Shown here: piece after piece, positions 15,734-26,963 of the stretch
Position numbering within the stretch: position 1 is the stretch's first letter
Layout: the number at the start of each line of letters is the position of its first letter
Origin: Nocardioides oceani
GTDB lineage: Bacteria; Actinomycetota; Actinomycetes; Propionibacteriales; Nocardioidaceae
Reading direction: 5' to 3'
Length of the DNA: 64,000 nucleotides
NCBI RefSeq assembly: GCF_030412965.1
Contig: NZ_JAUHJQ010000002.1
Location: forward strand, 248,001-312,000
Made by a program: the position numbers and the translations under genes
The notes under the pieces: generated by a model
The model's database searches: none
What the model saw: only the letters and a program-made list of their open reading frames with translations
Told to the model about the DNA's origin: nothing

Positions 15734-16855
15734 GTGTCGGCACCGCGCAGGGACAGCCTCGCCTTCACGGTCGTCGTGACCGTGCTGGTGGTGCTGTGTG
15801 CTGCGCTGATGCTGCTGGTCATCGCCCTGTCCGGCGCCCCGGGCACCCTGCTCCTGGCGACGGTGCTCGCCGCGCTGCCGGTCGGGCCGGTGGTGGCCTG
15901 CTACCTGTGGCTGGACCGCTACGAGCCCGAGCCGAAGCGGCTGCTGGCCAGCGGACTGCTCTGGGGTGCCTTCGTGGCGACCGCGGCCGCGATCGTGGTG
16001 CAGGGCGTGGGCGGGCTGGCCGTCGGGGTCACCGAGCAGGCCAGCCTGGCCGTGGTCGCCCCGGTCACCGAGGAGGCCAGCAAGGGGCTGTTCCTGCTGC
16101 TCCTGCTGTGGTGGCGCCGCGCGGAGCTCGACGGCATCCTCGACGGGATCGTCTACGCCGGCATGGTCGGCGTCGGGTTCGCGTTCACCGAGAACATCCT
16201 CTACCTCGCGGCCGCCTACAACGGCACCGACGGCACGGGCCCGGGCGGCACCGAGGCGCTGACGGCGACGTTCGTCGTCCGCTGCCTGTTCAGCCCGTTC
16301 GCGCACCCGTTCTTCACGACCTTCATCGGCATCGGGGTGGGCATCGCGGTCGCGTCGCGCTCGGGGGCGGTGCGTCTCCTCGCGCCGCTCGCCGGGTACG
16401 TCCTGGCCGTGGCCGCGCACGGACTCTGGAACGGCTCGACGGTCTACGGGATGGGCAGCTTCGTCCTCGTCTACGTCGTGCTGATGGCCCCCGCCCTCGT
16501 CGCGGTCGCCTGCCTGGCGGTGTGGGCCCGGCGCAGCGAGCGCCGGATGCTCACCGCCGCGCTGTCCGACGCCGCCCGGCGCGGACTGGTGCCGGCCACC
16601 GACATCGGCTGGGTGACCGACCTCCGCGCCCGCCGCCGAGCCCGTGCCCATGCCCGCGCGTTCGGCGGCCCCCGGGCCGAGCGCGCGATGCGGGACTACC
16701 AGCAGGCCGCCGTCGAGCTCGGCTTCCTCCACCACCGCTACCTGCGTGGTACGCCGCCGCCGGACTTCGCCGCGCGTGGCCAGGAGTACGTCGCGAGGAT
16801 CGGCGCCGTGCGCCCGTCCATCGCCTTCCCCGGACAGGTGGTACCCACCCGATGA
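15734..16855 (+). CDS. PrsW-family intramembrane metalloprotease
   Basis: 373 residues with about eight membrane segments. PrsW signatures are present: EExxK in APVTEEASKG, FxxxEN in FAFTENILY, a His after the next loop (FAHPFFTTF) and HGLWNG. Family members cleave anti-sigma factors or other membrane proteins. A soluble, basic C-terminal tail of about 110 residues (RRRARAHARAFGGPRAERAMRDYQQAAVELGFL) is typical of the actinobacterial type. The GTG at 15734 fits a leaderless transcript. Its stop overlaps the next ATG (ATGA), tying it to the dynamin-like GTPase gene; the biological link is unknown. Confidence 0.85.
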   Translation: MSAPRRDSLAFTVVVTVLVVLCAALMLLVIALSGAPGTLLLATVLAALPVGPVVACYLWLDRYEPEPKRLLASGLLWGAFVATAAAIVVQGVGGLAVGVTEQASLAVVAPVTEEASKGLFLLLLLWWRRAELDGILDGIVYAGMVGVGFAFTENILYLAAAYNGTDGTGPGGTEALTATFVVRCLFSPFAHPFFTTFIGIGVGIAVASRSGAVRLLAPLAGYVLAVAAHGLWNGSTVYGMGSFVLVYVVLMAPALVAVACLAVWARRSERRMLTAALSDAARRGLVPATDIGWVTDLRARRRARAHARAFGGPRAERAMRDYQQAAVELGFLHHRYLRGTPPPDFAARGQEYVARIGAVRPSIAFPGQVVPTR

Positions 16856-18651
16856 CGCCGACCTCCCCCGAGTCGACCTCTCCCCAGACCCCGCCGGCGG
16901 GCGGCGACAGCCGCATGCTGACCGCCCTGGTCCGGCTGCGCAGCGCCCTGCAGGCGGCGGCGCTGCCGCTCGACCTGGCGGGTGCCGAGGAGCAGCGCAC
17001 GGCGCGCCAGGAGATGGTCGACCAGCTCGAGGACTACGTCATCCCGCGGCTGATGACCGTCGACGCGCCGCTCCTCGCGGTCGTCGGCGGCTCCACCGGC
17101 GCCGGCAAGTCGACGCTGGTCAACTCCCTGGTCGGCACGCGCGTCACCACGCCCGGGGTGCTCCGCCCGACGACCCGGTCGCCGGTGCTGGTCCACCACC
17201 CCGAGGACGCCGAGTGGTTCGGGCAGGACCGGCTGCTGCCCGACCTCGAGCGCGTCCAGCACTCGACGAACGACCCCGACGCGCTCCAGCTCGTCGCCTC
17301 GCCGACGGTCCCGCGCGGCCTGGCGATCCTCGACGCCCCGGACGTGGACTCGGTCGAGGAGCGCAACCGGCTCCTCGCGGCCCAGCTGCTGGCGGCGGCC
17401 GACCTGTGGCTGTTCGTCACCTCGGCCGCCCGCTACGCCGACCAGGTGCCGTGGGGCTTCCTCAAGCAGGCCGCGGAGCGGTCGACCGCGGTGGCGGTCG
17501 TCCTGGACCGCACGCCCGACGACGCCATCGAGACCGTCGCCGCGCACCTGGCGCGGATGCTGGCCAGCCGCGGCCTCAAGGACTCGCCGCTGTTCACCGT
17601 CACCGAGGGCAAGGTCGACGAGGAGGGCCTGCTCCCGCCGCAGCACGTCGCCGACATCCGCGGCTGGCTGGAGTCGCTCGCCGCCGACGCCGACGCGCGT
17701 GCGGCGGTCGTGAAGCAGACCCTCGAGGGCGCGATCCGGACCCTCACCGGCCGGTCGTTCCGAGTCGCCGCGGCCGCCGACGAGCAGGTCGAGGCCGCCC
17801 GCCGCCTCCGCGAGGACGCCGACCGCGCCTACGACGCCGCGGCCGAGCAGGTGCGCGACGCGTGCGCGGACGGCACCCTGCTGCGCGGCGAGGTGCTGGC
17901 GCGCTGGCAGGAGTTCGTCGGCACCGGCGAGCTGCTGAAGTCCCTGGAGAACCGGGTCGGCTGGCTGCGCGACCGCGTCGTCAACGCGGTCAAGGGCAAG
18001 CCCCAGCAGGCCGAGCGGGTGACCGTCGCGGTCGAGTCGGGTCTGGAGACGCTCGTGCTCGAGCACGCCGAGGCCGCCGCCGAACGGGCCGAGGCCGCCT
18101 GGCAGCAGTACGCCGCCGGGCAGGCGCTGCTCGCCGGCGCCGGCCAGGACCTGGGCCGGGCGTCCCGCGACCTGCGGCGCCAGGTCGAGCGGGCGGTGCG
18201 CGAGTGGCAGCAGGAGGTGCTCGAGATGGTCCGCAGCGAGGGCGCCGACAAGCGCACGACCGCCCGGTTCCTCGCCTACGGCGTCAACGGGCTCTCGGTC
18301 GCGCTCATGGTCGTGGTCTTCGCGAGCACCGGCGGCGCGCTCGTCGGTGCAGAGGTGGGGATCGCCGGTGGGAGCGCCGTGCTCGGCCAGAAGCTGCTGG
18401 AGGCCGTCTTCGGCGATCAGGCCGTCCGCTCGCTGGCCGACCGGGCCCGCCGCGCGCTGGACGTCCGGGTCGGTGCCCTGCTGGAGCAGGAGCGCCGCCG
18501 CTACACCGAGGTGCTCGACGGCCTCGGGCTCTCGGCGGAGGCGCCGGAGCAGCTGCGCCAGGCCTCGCGCCGCGTCGACGACGTACGGTTCGCGGCGAAC
18601 CGCGGCGGCTCCGGCGCGGGGGCCGGCGAGGACACCAGCACCGGGTCCTGA
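16852..18651 (+). CDS. dynamin-like GTPase with C-terminal membrane segments (first of a pair)
   Basis: 599 residues. The N-terminal GTPase domain has a P-loop GGSTGAGKST (Lys86), a switch Thr in TTRSPVL and G3-like LDAPDVDS. The G4 position is RTPDD rather than NKxD. A long helical stalk with Glu/Ala/Arg heptads follows (about residues 290-460), then two hydrophobic segments (LSVALMVVVFASTGGALV and GIAGGSAVLG) and a helical end. This layout, and the tandem copy downstream, resemble Streptomyces DynA/DynB, which work at sporulation septa. Translationally coupled to the PrsW gene by an ATGA overlap. Confidence 0.75.
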   Translation: MTPTSPESTSPQTPPAGGDSRMLTALVRLRSALQAAALPLDLAGAEEQRTARQEMVDQLEDYVIPRLMTVDAPLLAVVGGSTGAGKSTLVNSLVGTRVTTPGVLRPTTRSPVLVHHPEDAEWFGQDRLLPDLERVQHSTNDPDALQLVASPTVPRGLAILDAPDVDSVEERNRLLAAQLLAAADLWLFVTSAARYADQVPWGFLKQAAERSTAVAVVLDRTPDDAIETVAAHLARMLASRGLKDSPLFTVTEGKVDEEGLLPPQHVADIRGWLESLAADADARAAVVKQTLEGAIRTLTGRSFRVAAAADEQVEAARRLREDADRAYDAAAEQVRDACADGTLLRGEVLARWQEFVGTGELLKSLENRVGWLRDRVVNAVKGKPQQAERVTVAVESGLETLVLEHAEAAAERAEAAWQQYAAGQALLAGAGQDLGRASRDLRRQVERAVREWQQEVLEMVRSEGADKRTTARFLAYGVNGLSVALMVVVFASTGGALVGAEVGIAGGSAVLGQKLLEAVFGDQAVRSLADRARRALDVRVGALLEQERRRYTEVLDGLGLSAEAPEQLRQASRRVDDVRFAANRGGSGAGAGEDTSTGS

Positions 18652-18708
18652 GCCCGGGACGCCTAGGGTGTGTCCGAACCGATCGTCCGAGCTGCTGGTA
18701 GGGAGACC

Positions 18709-20358
18709 ATGACGTCCTTGCTCGAGGGGGCCAAGAAGCTGGTCACCCGGGGTACCGACATCGGCGCCCGGATCGAGGGCCTCGAGGCCGCCGTGCAGGC
18801 CGGGCGGGGCCGCCTCGACGACCAGCTGCTCGACGAGGCCCACACCGTCGCCGAGCGCGCGGCCGGGCGGCTGCGCCTCTCCGCCGACCACACGGTGGTC
18901 GGCATCGCCGGCGCGACCGGCTCGGGCAAGTCCTCGACGTTCAACGCGCTCACCGGCCTGGAGCTGTCCGCGGTCGGGGTGCGCCGGCCCACCACCTCGT
19001 GGGCCAGCGCCTGCGTGTGGGGCACCGACGGCGCCGCCGAGCTGCTGGAGTGGCTCGGCATCCCGCCGCGGCACCAGACCACCCGCGACTCGCTGCTCGA
19101 CAGCCGCCGCGAGGACGCGGCGATGGAGGGCGTGGTCCTGCTCGACCTGCCCGACCACGACTCGACCGAGGTGTCCCACCACCTCGAGGTCGACCGGCTG
19201 GTCCAGCTCGCCGACATGCTGGTGTGGGTCCTCGACCCGCAGAAGTACGCCGACGCGGCCATCCACGACCGCTACCTCGCCCCGCTGCAGACCCACGCCG
19301 ACGTGATGGTGGTGGTGCTGAACCACATCGACACGGTGCCGGAGGAGCGCCGGGACGCGATGGTCGCCGACGTACGCCGCCTGCTCGACGCCGACGGGCT
19401 CCCGGGTGTGCCCGTCATCCCGGTGAGCGCGCGCCACGGCATCGGCCTCGACGACCTCCGCTCCGAGATCGCCGGCCGGGTCAAGGCGAAGAAGATGACC
19501 CGCACGCGGCTGGAGGCCGACCTGCGCGGCGCTGCCGAGAAGGTCCAGGAGGCCAGCGGGACGGGCCGCACCCGTGCCCTCGCCGACACCCGCGTGGCCG
19601 ACCTCGAGTCCGCCCTGGCCGACGCCGCCGGGGTGCCCACCGTCGTGGACGCCGTCGAGCGCTCGACCCGGCTGCGGGCCGGTCGGGCGACCGGCTGGCC
19701 GGTGGTCTCCTGGCTGTCGGGCCTCAAGCCCGACCCGCTCAAGCGGCTCCACCTCGACCTCGGCTCGGCCGGCAAGGAGCTCACCGGCCAGGCCCGATCC
19801 TCGGTGCCCACGGCCACCCCGGTGCAGCGCGCCCGCGTCGACACCGAGGTCCGGCGGCTCGCCGACGACGTCTCCGAGGGTCTCGCGCGCCCCTGGCAGG
19901 AGGCGGTACGCCGCGCCTCGACCGCCCGGCTCGACGACCTGCACGACCGCCTGGACCTGACGCTCTCCCGGACCGACCTCGGGGTCGACCGGATCCCGGC
20001 GTGGGCCGGCCTGGTGCGCGTGCTGCAGTGGCTGCTGGTCCTCGCGGCCGCCGCCGGCCTGGTGTGGACCGTGCTGCTGGTCGTGTCCGGCACGCTCGGC
20101 GACGACTCGACGCCGAGGCTCGCGGGCATCGCGCTGCCGCTGGTGCTGCTGCTCGGCGGGGTGGCCCTCGGTCTCCTCCTCGCGCTGGTGTGCCGCTTCC
20201 TCGTCGCGGCGACCGCCCGGCGCCGGGCGGCCGTCGCCGACAAGCGGCTGCGGGGCGCGGTGCACGAGGTCGCCCAGGAGCTGGTGGTGCAGCCGGTCGA
20301 GGCCGAGCTGCAGGCCTACACCATCGTCCGCAACGGCCTGGTCGCCGCCCTCGCCTGA
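18709..20358 (+). CDS. dynamin-like GTPase, YfjP type (second of a pair)
   Basis: 549 residues. P-loop GATGSGKSS (Lys74), G3-like LLDLPDHDST, G4-like NHID, G5-like PVSARHG. A helical region follows, then two close membrane segments near residues 440-510 (VLQWLLVLAAAAGLVWTVLLVV; GIALPLVLLLGGVALGLLLALV) and a short amphipathic end. Together with the preceding gene it forms a membrane-remodelling GTPase pair. The ATG at 18709 has AGGGAGA upstream. A -10-like TAGGGT at 18664-18669 suggests a promoter of its own, with a ~30-base leader. Confidence 0.78.
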   Translation: MTSLLEGAKKLVTRGTDIGARIEGLEAAVQAGRGRLDDQLLDEAHTVAERAAGRLRLSADHTVVGIAGATGSGKSSTFNALTGLELSAVGVRRPTTSWASACVWGTDGAAELLEWLGIPPRHQTTRDSLLDSRREDAAMEGVVLLDLPDHDSTEVSHHLEVDRLVQLADMLVWVLDPQKYADAAIHDRYLAPLQTHADVMVVVLNHIDTVPEERRDAMVADVRRLLDADGLPGVPVIPVSARHGIGLDDLRSEIAGRVKAKKMTRTRLEADLRGAAEKVQEASGTGRTRALADTRVADLESALADAAGVPTVVDAVERSTRLRAGRATGWPVVSWLSGLKPDPLKRLHLDLGSAGKELTGQARSSVPTATPVQRARVDTEVRRLADDVSEGLARPWQEAVRRASTARLDDLHDRLDLTLSRTDLGVDRIPAWAGLVRVLQWLLVLAAAAGLVWTVLLVVSGTLGDDSTPRLAGIALPLVLLLGGVALGLLLALVCRFLVAATARRRAAVADKRLRGAVHEVAQELVVQPVEAELQAYTIVRNGLVAALA

Positions 20359-20529
20359 GGCTGGACCGTCCGGCGGCCCAGGGCCTCTCCACACGGCGCG
20401 CCCGAGCGCCGCTGTCCCCAGGGCCGTCCCCGTCCTCGCGCCGTCGTCGGCGCCCGCGCGGAGCCTCGTGACCACGACCGAGGACGGCCGACCCGAGGCC
20501 CGGCCCGGTGCGAGACGAGGAGAGACATC

Positions 20530-20952
20530 GTGAGCAACGAGACGACCGTGACGCTGCAGGGCTGGGTCGGCGGCGACGTGACCCTGCGACAGGCCGGGGA
20601 CGCCCAGGTGGCCAGCTTCCGGGTGGGCGCGACGCCGCGCCGGTTCTCCCGCAGGACGGGGGACTGGGTGGACGGCGAGACGCAGTGGTACACCGTCAAC
20701 GCCTGGCGTGCGCTGGGCGACAACGTCGCCGCGTCGGTGCGGCGGGGCGACCCGGTGGTCGTCCACGGCCGGCTCAACGTGAGCACCTGGGTGAGCCAGG
20801 CAGGGGTCGAGGTGACCTCCTTCGAGGTCGAGGCGACCTTCGTGGGGCACGACCTCGGCCGGGGGACCAGCACGTTCACCAAGACGCCGCGGCAGAACCA
20901 GGGCGCCACGGACCAGGTGCCCGCGGACGCGGCGGCGTCGGTGGCTGCCTGA
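20530..20952 (+). CDS. single-stranded DNA-binding protein (SSB family)
   Basis: 140 residues. One OB fold: TVTLQGWVGGDVTLRQAG, ASFRVGATPRRF, TQWYTVNAWRALGDNVAASVRRGDPVVVHGRL. SSB paralogues bind single-stranded DNA as tetramers during replication, repair or competence. The tail is short and ends AAASVAA, lacking the acidic DDDIPF tip that recruits partner proteins, so this is probably an accessory paralogue (SsbB-like) rather than the main replicative SSB. GTG start with a GAGGAGAG site. A GC-rich hairpin terminator follows. Confidence 0.85.
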   Translation: MSNETTVTLQGWVGGDVTLRQAGDAQVASFRVGATPRRFSRRTGDWVDGETQWYTVNAWRALGDNVAASVRRGDPVVVHGRLNVSTWVSQAGVEVTSFEVEATFVGHDLGRGTSTFTKTPRQNQGATDQVPADAAASVAA

Positions 20953-20965
20953 GGACCGGCGGGCG

Positions 20966-20991
20966 ACGGGGCGGCCCGCGGGCCGCCCCGT
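20966..20991. terminator. 26-bp perfect palindromic hairpin after ssb
   Basis: Two 13-base halves are exact complements. It lies 14 bp after the SSB stop and 35 bp before the -10 region of the next gene. Confidence 0.8.
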
Positions 20992-21039
20992 TCACCCCGG
21001 ACGGGTGTTCGCGGCCGTTCCCAACTACGCTCGGGGACC

Positions 21040-22722
<1,683 letters not shown>

Positions 22723-22850
22723 CCCCCGGCGCGCCGGCACCCCGCCGGGGCACGTTGAGGCAGGCCACACCGCGACGCTCATAACCCGTGGGTCGCGCGG
22801 TCGTTGGCCACCTCGACAGGCCCCGGAGGGGGGCCTTGGGGGGAGGAACC

Positions 22851-23654
22851 ATGAGGATCCGACGTTCTGCCGTCGTCGCTGCCGTGGTGGTCGTGCTGGG
22901 AGTCGCGGCCGCGCTCGTCGTGGCACCGTTGCTCAGCACCGGCGCCAACGGCGGTGACCAGGGGCCGACGACCGTCCGTGGGACGCTGGCCGGCCAGGCC
23001 GTCCGGCTGTCCATGCCCGGGCCCGAGCCGAAGGGACTGGTCATCTGGTTCCACGGCCAGGGGGGCAACGTCAACGACCGCGTCGACGGCCCGTGGCTGG
23101 ACGCGCTGCGCCGCGACGGCTGGGCGGTCGCGTCCTCGGAGTTCCACTCCCAGTCGTGGGGCAACGCGGCCTCCACCAAGGACACGCGGCTCCTGGTCGA
23201 GTGGGCCGAGGAGCAGGCCGGCACGAAGGCCCGGCTGTGGGTCTCCGGCTCGATGGGCGCCTCGATCGCGCTCAACGCGCTCACCCACGGCGTCGAGGCG
23301 CCCGCCTGCTGGTACGGCGTGAAGCCGGCCCTCGACCTGACCCAGATGGACCAGGTGCCGGGCGGCCCCGGGTACATCCGTCGCGCGTACGAGGGCCAGC
23401 CCGTCCCGGCGGACCGCAACCCGATCCGCAACGTCGACCGGCTGCCGGCCGACACCCGCTACCGGGTCGTCTCCTCGCAGCAGGACGAGTGGGTGGCCTA
23501 CCAGGAGAACACCCAGCCGCTGGTGCAGCAGCTCGAGGCCCGCGGCGCCGACATCACGCTCCTGGACGTCAAGGGCGGCCACGCCGACCCGTCGCACTGG
23601 AACGCGCGCGACCTGGTCGCCTACGCCGACTCCTGCGCGGGCGAGGGCGCCTGA
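22851..23654 (+). CDS. membrane-anchored or secreted alpha/beta hydrolase
   Basis: 267 residues. An N-terminal signal anchor (RRSAVVAAVVVVLGVAAALVV) puts the enzyme outside the membrane. The hydrolase fold shows an oxyanion motif WFHGQGG, nucleophile elbow SGSMGAS with Ser134, and the likely catalytic His in KGGHAD near the end. The substrate is unknown. The ATG at 22851 has a strong GGGGGGAGG site; an upstream in-frame GTG at 22788 lacks one. Convergent with a MarR-family gene 20 bp downstream. Confidence 0.8.
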   Translation: MRIRRSAVVAAVVVVLGVAAALVVAPLLSTGANGGDQGPTTVRGTLAGQAVRLSMPGPEPKGLVIWFHGQGGNVNDRVDGPWLDALRRDGWAVASSEFHSQSWGNAASTKDTRLLVEWAEEQAGTKARLWVSGSMGASIALNALTHGVEAPACWYGVKPALDLTQMDQVPGGPGYIRRAYEGQPVPADRNPIRNVDRLPADTRYRVVSSQQDEWVAYQENTQPLVQQLEARGADITLLDVKGGHADPSHWNARDLVAYADSCAGEGA

Positions 23655-23673
23655 GGCACGGGCCGCCGGCGCA

Positions 23674-24165
23674 CTAGCGCTGGCGGATCTCCATCTCGGG
23701 GTGCGCGGGCACCAGGTGGTCGCTGACGGCGCCCATGACCCGGCCGAGGGCGGCGAAGTCCTCGTCGGTGGCCAGGTCGACCAGGTGGTCGCGCACGCCC
23801 TGGACGTGCACGGGCGCCGCGCGGCGCAGCAGGTCCATGCCGCGGTCGGTGAGGGCGGCCACGATGCCCCGGCCGTCCTCCGGCGAGCTGGTCCGCTGGA
23901 CCAGGCCCGCCTTCTCCATCCGGCCGACGGTGTGGGTGACCCGGCTGCGGCTGTGCGCCAGCGCGTCGGCCAGCTGGGCCATCCGCATCTGGCCGTCGCG
24001 CTCGGAGAGCCGCACGAGGATCTCGTACTCCACCAGGGAGATGTCGAAGGACCGGCGCAGGTCGTCGTCAAGCCGGTCGAAGAGCAGGGTGGTGCCCATG
24101 ACCAGGGAGCGCCACGACCATTGCTGTCCGGCGTCGAGCCAGCGGGGTTCGCCTACCTGTGCCAC
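23674..24165 (-). CDS. MarR-family transcriptional regulator
   Basis: 163 residues, a winged-helix dimeric regulator: ISLVEYEILVRLSERDGQMRMAQLADALAHSRSRVTHTVGRMEKAGLVQR with the wing SSPEDGRGIVAALTDRG. The GTG at 24165 is six bases after TAGAGT (24177-24172, minus), so leaderless. The WSWRSLVMGTTLLFDRLDDDLRR start is common in actinobacterial MarR proteins. Targets unknown; no divergent partner gene is close enough to be an obvious target. Confidence 0.87.
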   Translation of the reverse strand: MAQVGEPRWLDAGQQWSWRSLVMGTTLLFDRLDDDLRRSFDISLVEYEILVRLSERDGQMRMAQLADALAHSRSRVTHTVGRMEKAGLVQRTSSPEDGRGIVAALTDRGMDLLRRAAPVHVQGVRDHLVDLATDEDFAALGRVMGAVSDHLVPAHPEMEIRQR

Positions 24166-24237
24166 GCGGCCACTCTAGAGCCGGGCGCGCCGCGATCGGG
24201 CAGCGCCGGGCCGTGACCGGCCTCCGGACGGGATGCA

Positions 24238-24269
24238 GAACGCCTGGCCACGTTCGTGGCCAGGCGTTC
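24238..24269. terminator. 14-bp hairpin terminator after the thiolase gene
   Basis: Perfect arms 24238-24251 and 24256-24269 around loop GTTC, 25 bp beyond the thiolase stop on the minus strand. Confidence 0.85.
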
Positions 24270-24293
24270 GCGGGGTTCGTCGACGGGTGGGGG

Positions 24294-25508
24294 TCAGATC
24301 CGCTCGAGGATCATCGCCATGCCCTGGCCGCCACCGACGCACATGGTGATCAGGCCGGTCGTCTTGTCGTGCCAGTCGAGCGAGTTGAGCATGGTGTTCT
24401 GCAGGCGAGCACCGGTCATGCCGAACGGGTGGCCGACCGCGATCGCGCCGCCGTTGACGTTGAGCCGGTCGATGTCGATGCCGAGGTCCTGGTAGGACGG
24501 CACGACCTGCGCGGCGAACGCCTCGTTGATCTCGACCAGGTCGATGTCGCCGATGGTCATGCCGGCGTTCTTGAGCGCGTTCCTCGTCGCCTCGACGGGA
24601 CCCATGCCCATGATCTCGGGGGAGAGGCCCGAGACGCCGGTGGAGACGATCCGCGCGAGCGGGGTGATGCCCAGCTCGGCGGCCTTGGTGTCGGACATGA
24701 TGACGACCGCGGCGGCGCCGTCGTTGAGGGCGCAGCAGTTCGCGGCGGTGACCACGCCGTCGGGGCGGAAGACCGGCTTGAGGTCCTTCACCGCGTCGTA
24801 CGTCACGCCCGCGCGCGGGCCGTCGTCGGTGGAGACGACGGTGCCGTCGGGGGTCGTGACCGCGGTGATCTCGCGGGCCCAGAAGCCGTCGTTGATGGCC
24901 TTCTCGGCGAGGTTCTGCGAGCGGACGCCGAACTCGTCGAGCTCCTGGCGGGAGAGGCCGCGCTGCTTGGCGACGTTCTCGGCCGTCTGGCCCATCGCGA
25001 TGTAGATGTCGGGCAGCACGCCGTCCTCGCGGGGGTCGTGCCAGCCGACGCCGCCCTCGGCGGTCTTCTTGGTGCGCTCCTGCGCCTCGGCGAACTTCGG
25101 GTTGTGGGTGTCGGGCCAGTGGTCCGAGGTGCCCTTCGCGAAGCGCGAGACGGTCTCGACGCCGGCGGAGATGAAGACGTCGCCCTCACCGGCCTTGATC
25201 GCGTGGAACGCCATCCGGCTGGTCTGCACCGAGGAGGAGCAGTAGCGGGTGATGGTGGCGCCGGGGATCTGGTCGTAGCCCATGAGGACGTTGACGATCC
25301 GCGCCATGTTGTTGCCGGACTCGCCGCCAGGCAGGCCACAACCGAGGTAGTGGTCGTCGATGGTGGTGGGGTCGAGCTCGGGGATCTTGTCGAGCGCCGC
25401 CTGGACGATGGTCGCGGTGAGGTCGTCGGGACGCAGGTCCTTCAGCGACCCCTTGTTCGCGCGGCCGATGGGGGAACGCGTCGCGGAGACGATGACGGCT
25501 TCGGGCAT
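24294..25508 (-). CDS. acetyl-CoA acetyltransferase (thiolase)
   Basis: 404 residues. Catalytic residues are in place: Cys90 in TRYCSSSVQT, His in GGAIAVGHPFGMTGAR and Cys in MCVGGGQGMA. NEAFA is also intact. It condenses or cleaves acyl-CoA with CoA, in beta-oxidation or acetoacetyl-CoA formation; sequence alone does not decide which (a FadA-type degradative enzyme is the more likely). The ATG at 25508 has a short leader: TAGGCT (25544-25539, minus) lies about 30 bases upstream. Divergent from an acyl-CoA thioesterase gene, supporting a fatty-acid role. Confidence 0.92.
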   Translation of the reverse strand: MPEAVIVSATRSPIGRANKGSLKDLRPDDLTATIVQAALDKIPELDPTTIDDHYLGCGLPGGESGNNMARIVNVLMGYDQIPGATITRYCSSSVQTSRMAFHAIKAGEGDVFISAGVETVSRFAKGTSDHWPDTHNPKFAEAQERTKKTAEGGVGWHDPREDGVLPDIYIAMGQTAENVAKQRGLSRQELDEFGVRSQNLAEKAINDGFWAREITAVTTPDGTVVSTDDGPRAGVTYDAVKDLKPVFRPDGVVTAANCCALNDGAAAVVIMSDTKAAELGITPLARIVSTGVSGLSPEIMGMGPVEATRNALKNAGMTIGDIDLVEINEAFAAQVVPSYQDLGIDIDRLNVNGGAIAVGHPFGMTGARLQNTMLNSLDWHDKTTGLITMCVGGGQGMAMILERI

Positions 25509-25576
25509 GCAGGTACTCCGATCTCGGGTGATGTGCCGGCTCAGCCTAGATCAGTGCCGGCTGACAGGATCGGGAC

Positions 25577-26437
25577 GTGCGTCACGTCTACGAGTGCCCG
25601 GTCCGCTGGGCCGACCAGGACCCGCTGGGTCACGTCAACAACGTCGTCTACGTCGACTACCTCCAGGAGGCGCGGGTCGACATGCTGCGCACCCATGGAC
25701 GCTCCCGCCAGGCCGAGGAGCTGGCCGAGGGCGTGGTGGTCGTGCAGACCGACGTCGGCTACCGGGCGCCGCTGTTCTTCGACTTCCGGTCGGTGCTCGT
25801 GGAGTGCTGGGTCACCGAGGTCCGGGCGGCGACCTTCACGCTGGCCTACGAGGTGTTCCACGTGCGTCCCGACGGCTCGCGCAAGGTCTACCTGCAGGCG
25901 TCGACCGTGCTGACGCCGTACGTCTTCGCCGACGAGCGGCCGCGCCGGCTCACCCCCGAGGAGCGCGAGGGCCTGGCGGCGTACCTCGAGCCGGTCGAGG
26001 CGGCCGAGCGGCCGCCGTTCACGCCGCGGCCCGCGGCCGCCGGCCACTACCCCGTGCGGGTCCGGTTCTCCGACGTGGACGTCTACCGCCACGTCAACAA
26101 CGTGACGTACTTCGAGTACTTCCAGGAGGCGCGGATCAGCTACTTCGAGCAGCTGGGCCGGGGCCCGTCGGTGGACGTGGCTCGGCCGGTGCTGGTGATC
26201 GCCCGCAAGGCGGTCGACTACCGGGTGCCGGTGCTGCACCGCCCCGAGCCGTACGACGCGTGGTCATGGATCTCGCGCGTCGGGACCACGTCGTTCGACG
26301 TCCAGTCCGAGCTGTGCGACGGCGACACCGTGCTGGCGCGCGCGCACACCACCGCGGTGGTCGTCGACCGCGAGGCTCAGCGGCCGACGCCGCCGGACCC
26401 CGCGTTCCGCGAGGCGCTGCTCGCCGCGCTGCCCTGA
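25577..26437 (+). CDS. acyl-CoA thioesterase with two hotdog domains
   Basis: 286 residues. Two tandem 4HBT hotdog domains, each with the same signature: CPVRWADQDPLGHVNNVVYVDYLQEAR near the start and VRFSDVDVYRHVNNVTYFEYFQEAR at about residue 165. The Asp and HVNN residues are the usual catalytic site; both copies keep them. It hydrolyses acyl-CoA thioesters. The GTG at 25577 follows CAGGAT with a 7-base gap. The 3' end overlaps the convergent ECF sigma gene by 61 bp. Confidence 0.87.
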   Translation: MRHVYECPVRWADQDPLGHVNNVVYVDYLQEARVDMLRTHGRSRQAEELAEGVVVVQTDVGYRAPLFFDFRSVLVECWVTEVRAATFTLAYEVFHVRPDGSRKVYLQASTVLTPYVFADERPRRLTPEEREGLAAYLEPVEAAERPPFTPRPAAAGHYPVRVRFSDVDVYRHVNNVTYFEYFQEARISYFEQLGRGPSVDVARPVLVIARKAVDYRVPVLHRPEPYDAWSWISRVGTTSFDVQSELCDGDTVLARAHTTAVVVDREAQRPTPPDPAFREALLAALP

Positions 26438-26963
26438 CGGGCGTCGACCTCGTCGCCGAGCGCGCCGAGGCCCCGGAGCCGGCGCAGGCCGCGGTGCCGC
26501 GCGACGCGGACCGCCACCGCGCTGATGTCCAGCGCCCGCGCGGTCGCCTCCACGTCGAGGCCGACCACCTCCAAGCACCCGATGACGTCCCGCTCGCGCG
26601 GAGGCAGCTGAGCGAGCACCTGACGGACCCAGTCCTTGCCGACCAGGTAGGTCTCCGGCGCCTCGACCTGCTCGTGCGCGTGCTCCTCGCCGACGGGGTC
26701 CGTACGTCGCCGGTCGGTCTTGCGGCGCGCGTTCATGCCGACGTTGCGGGCGATGCCGAAGAGCCAGCCCGCGAACTGCTCCCCGGTCCCGGTGAACTCG
26801 TGGATCTTGGTCGCTGCGGTCAGCCACGCCTCCGAGGCGACGTCGTCGGCCGCCATGGCCGAGTCGCCGGAGGGTCGGACCTGCAGCCAGACGACGAGGC
26901 GACCGGCGTGCTCGGCGTACAGCTGTCGCCACGCATCCTGGTCGCCCCCCTTGGCGCGTGCGA

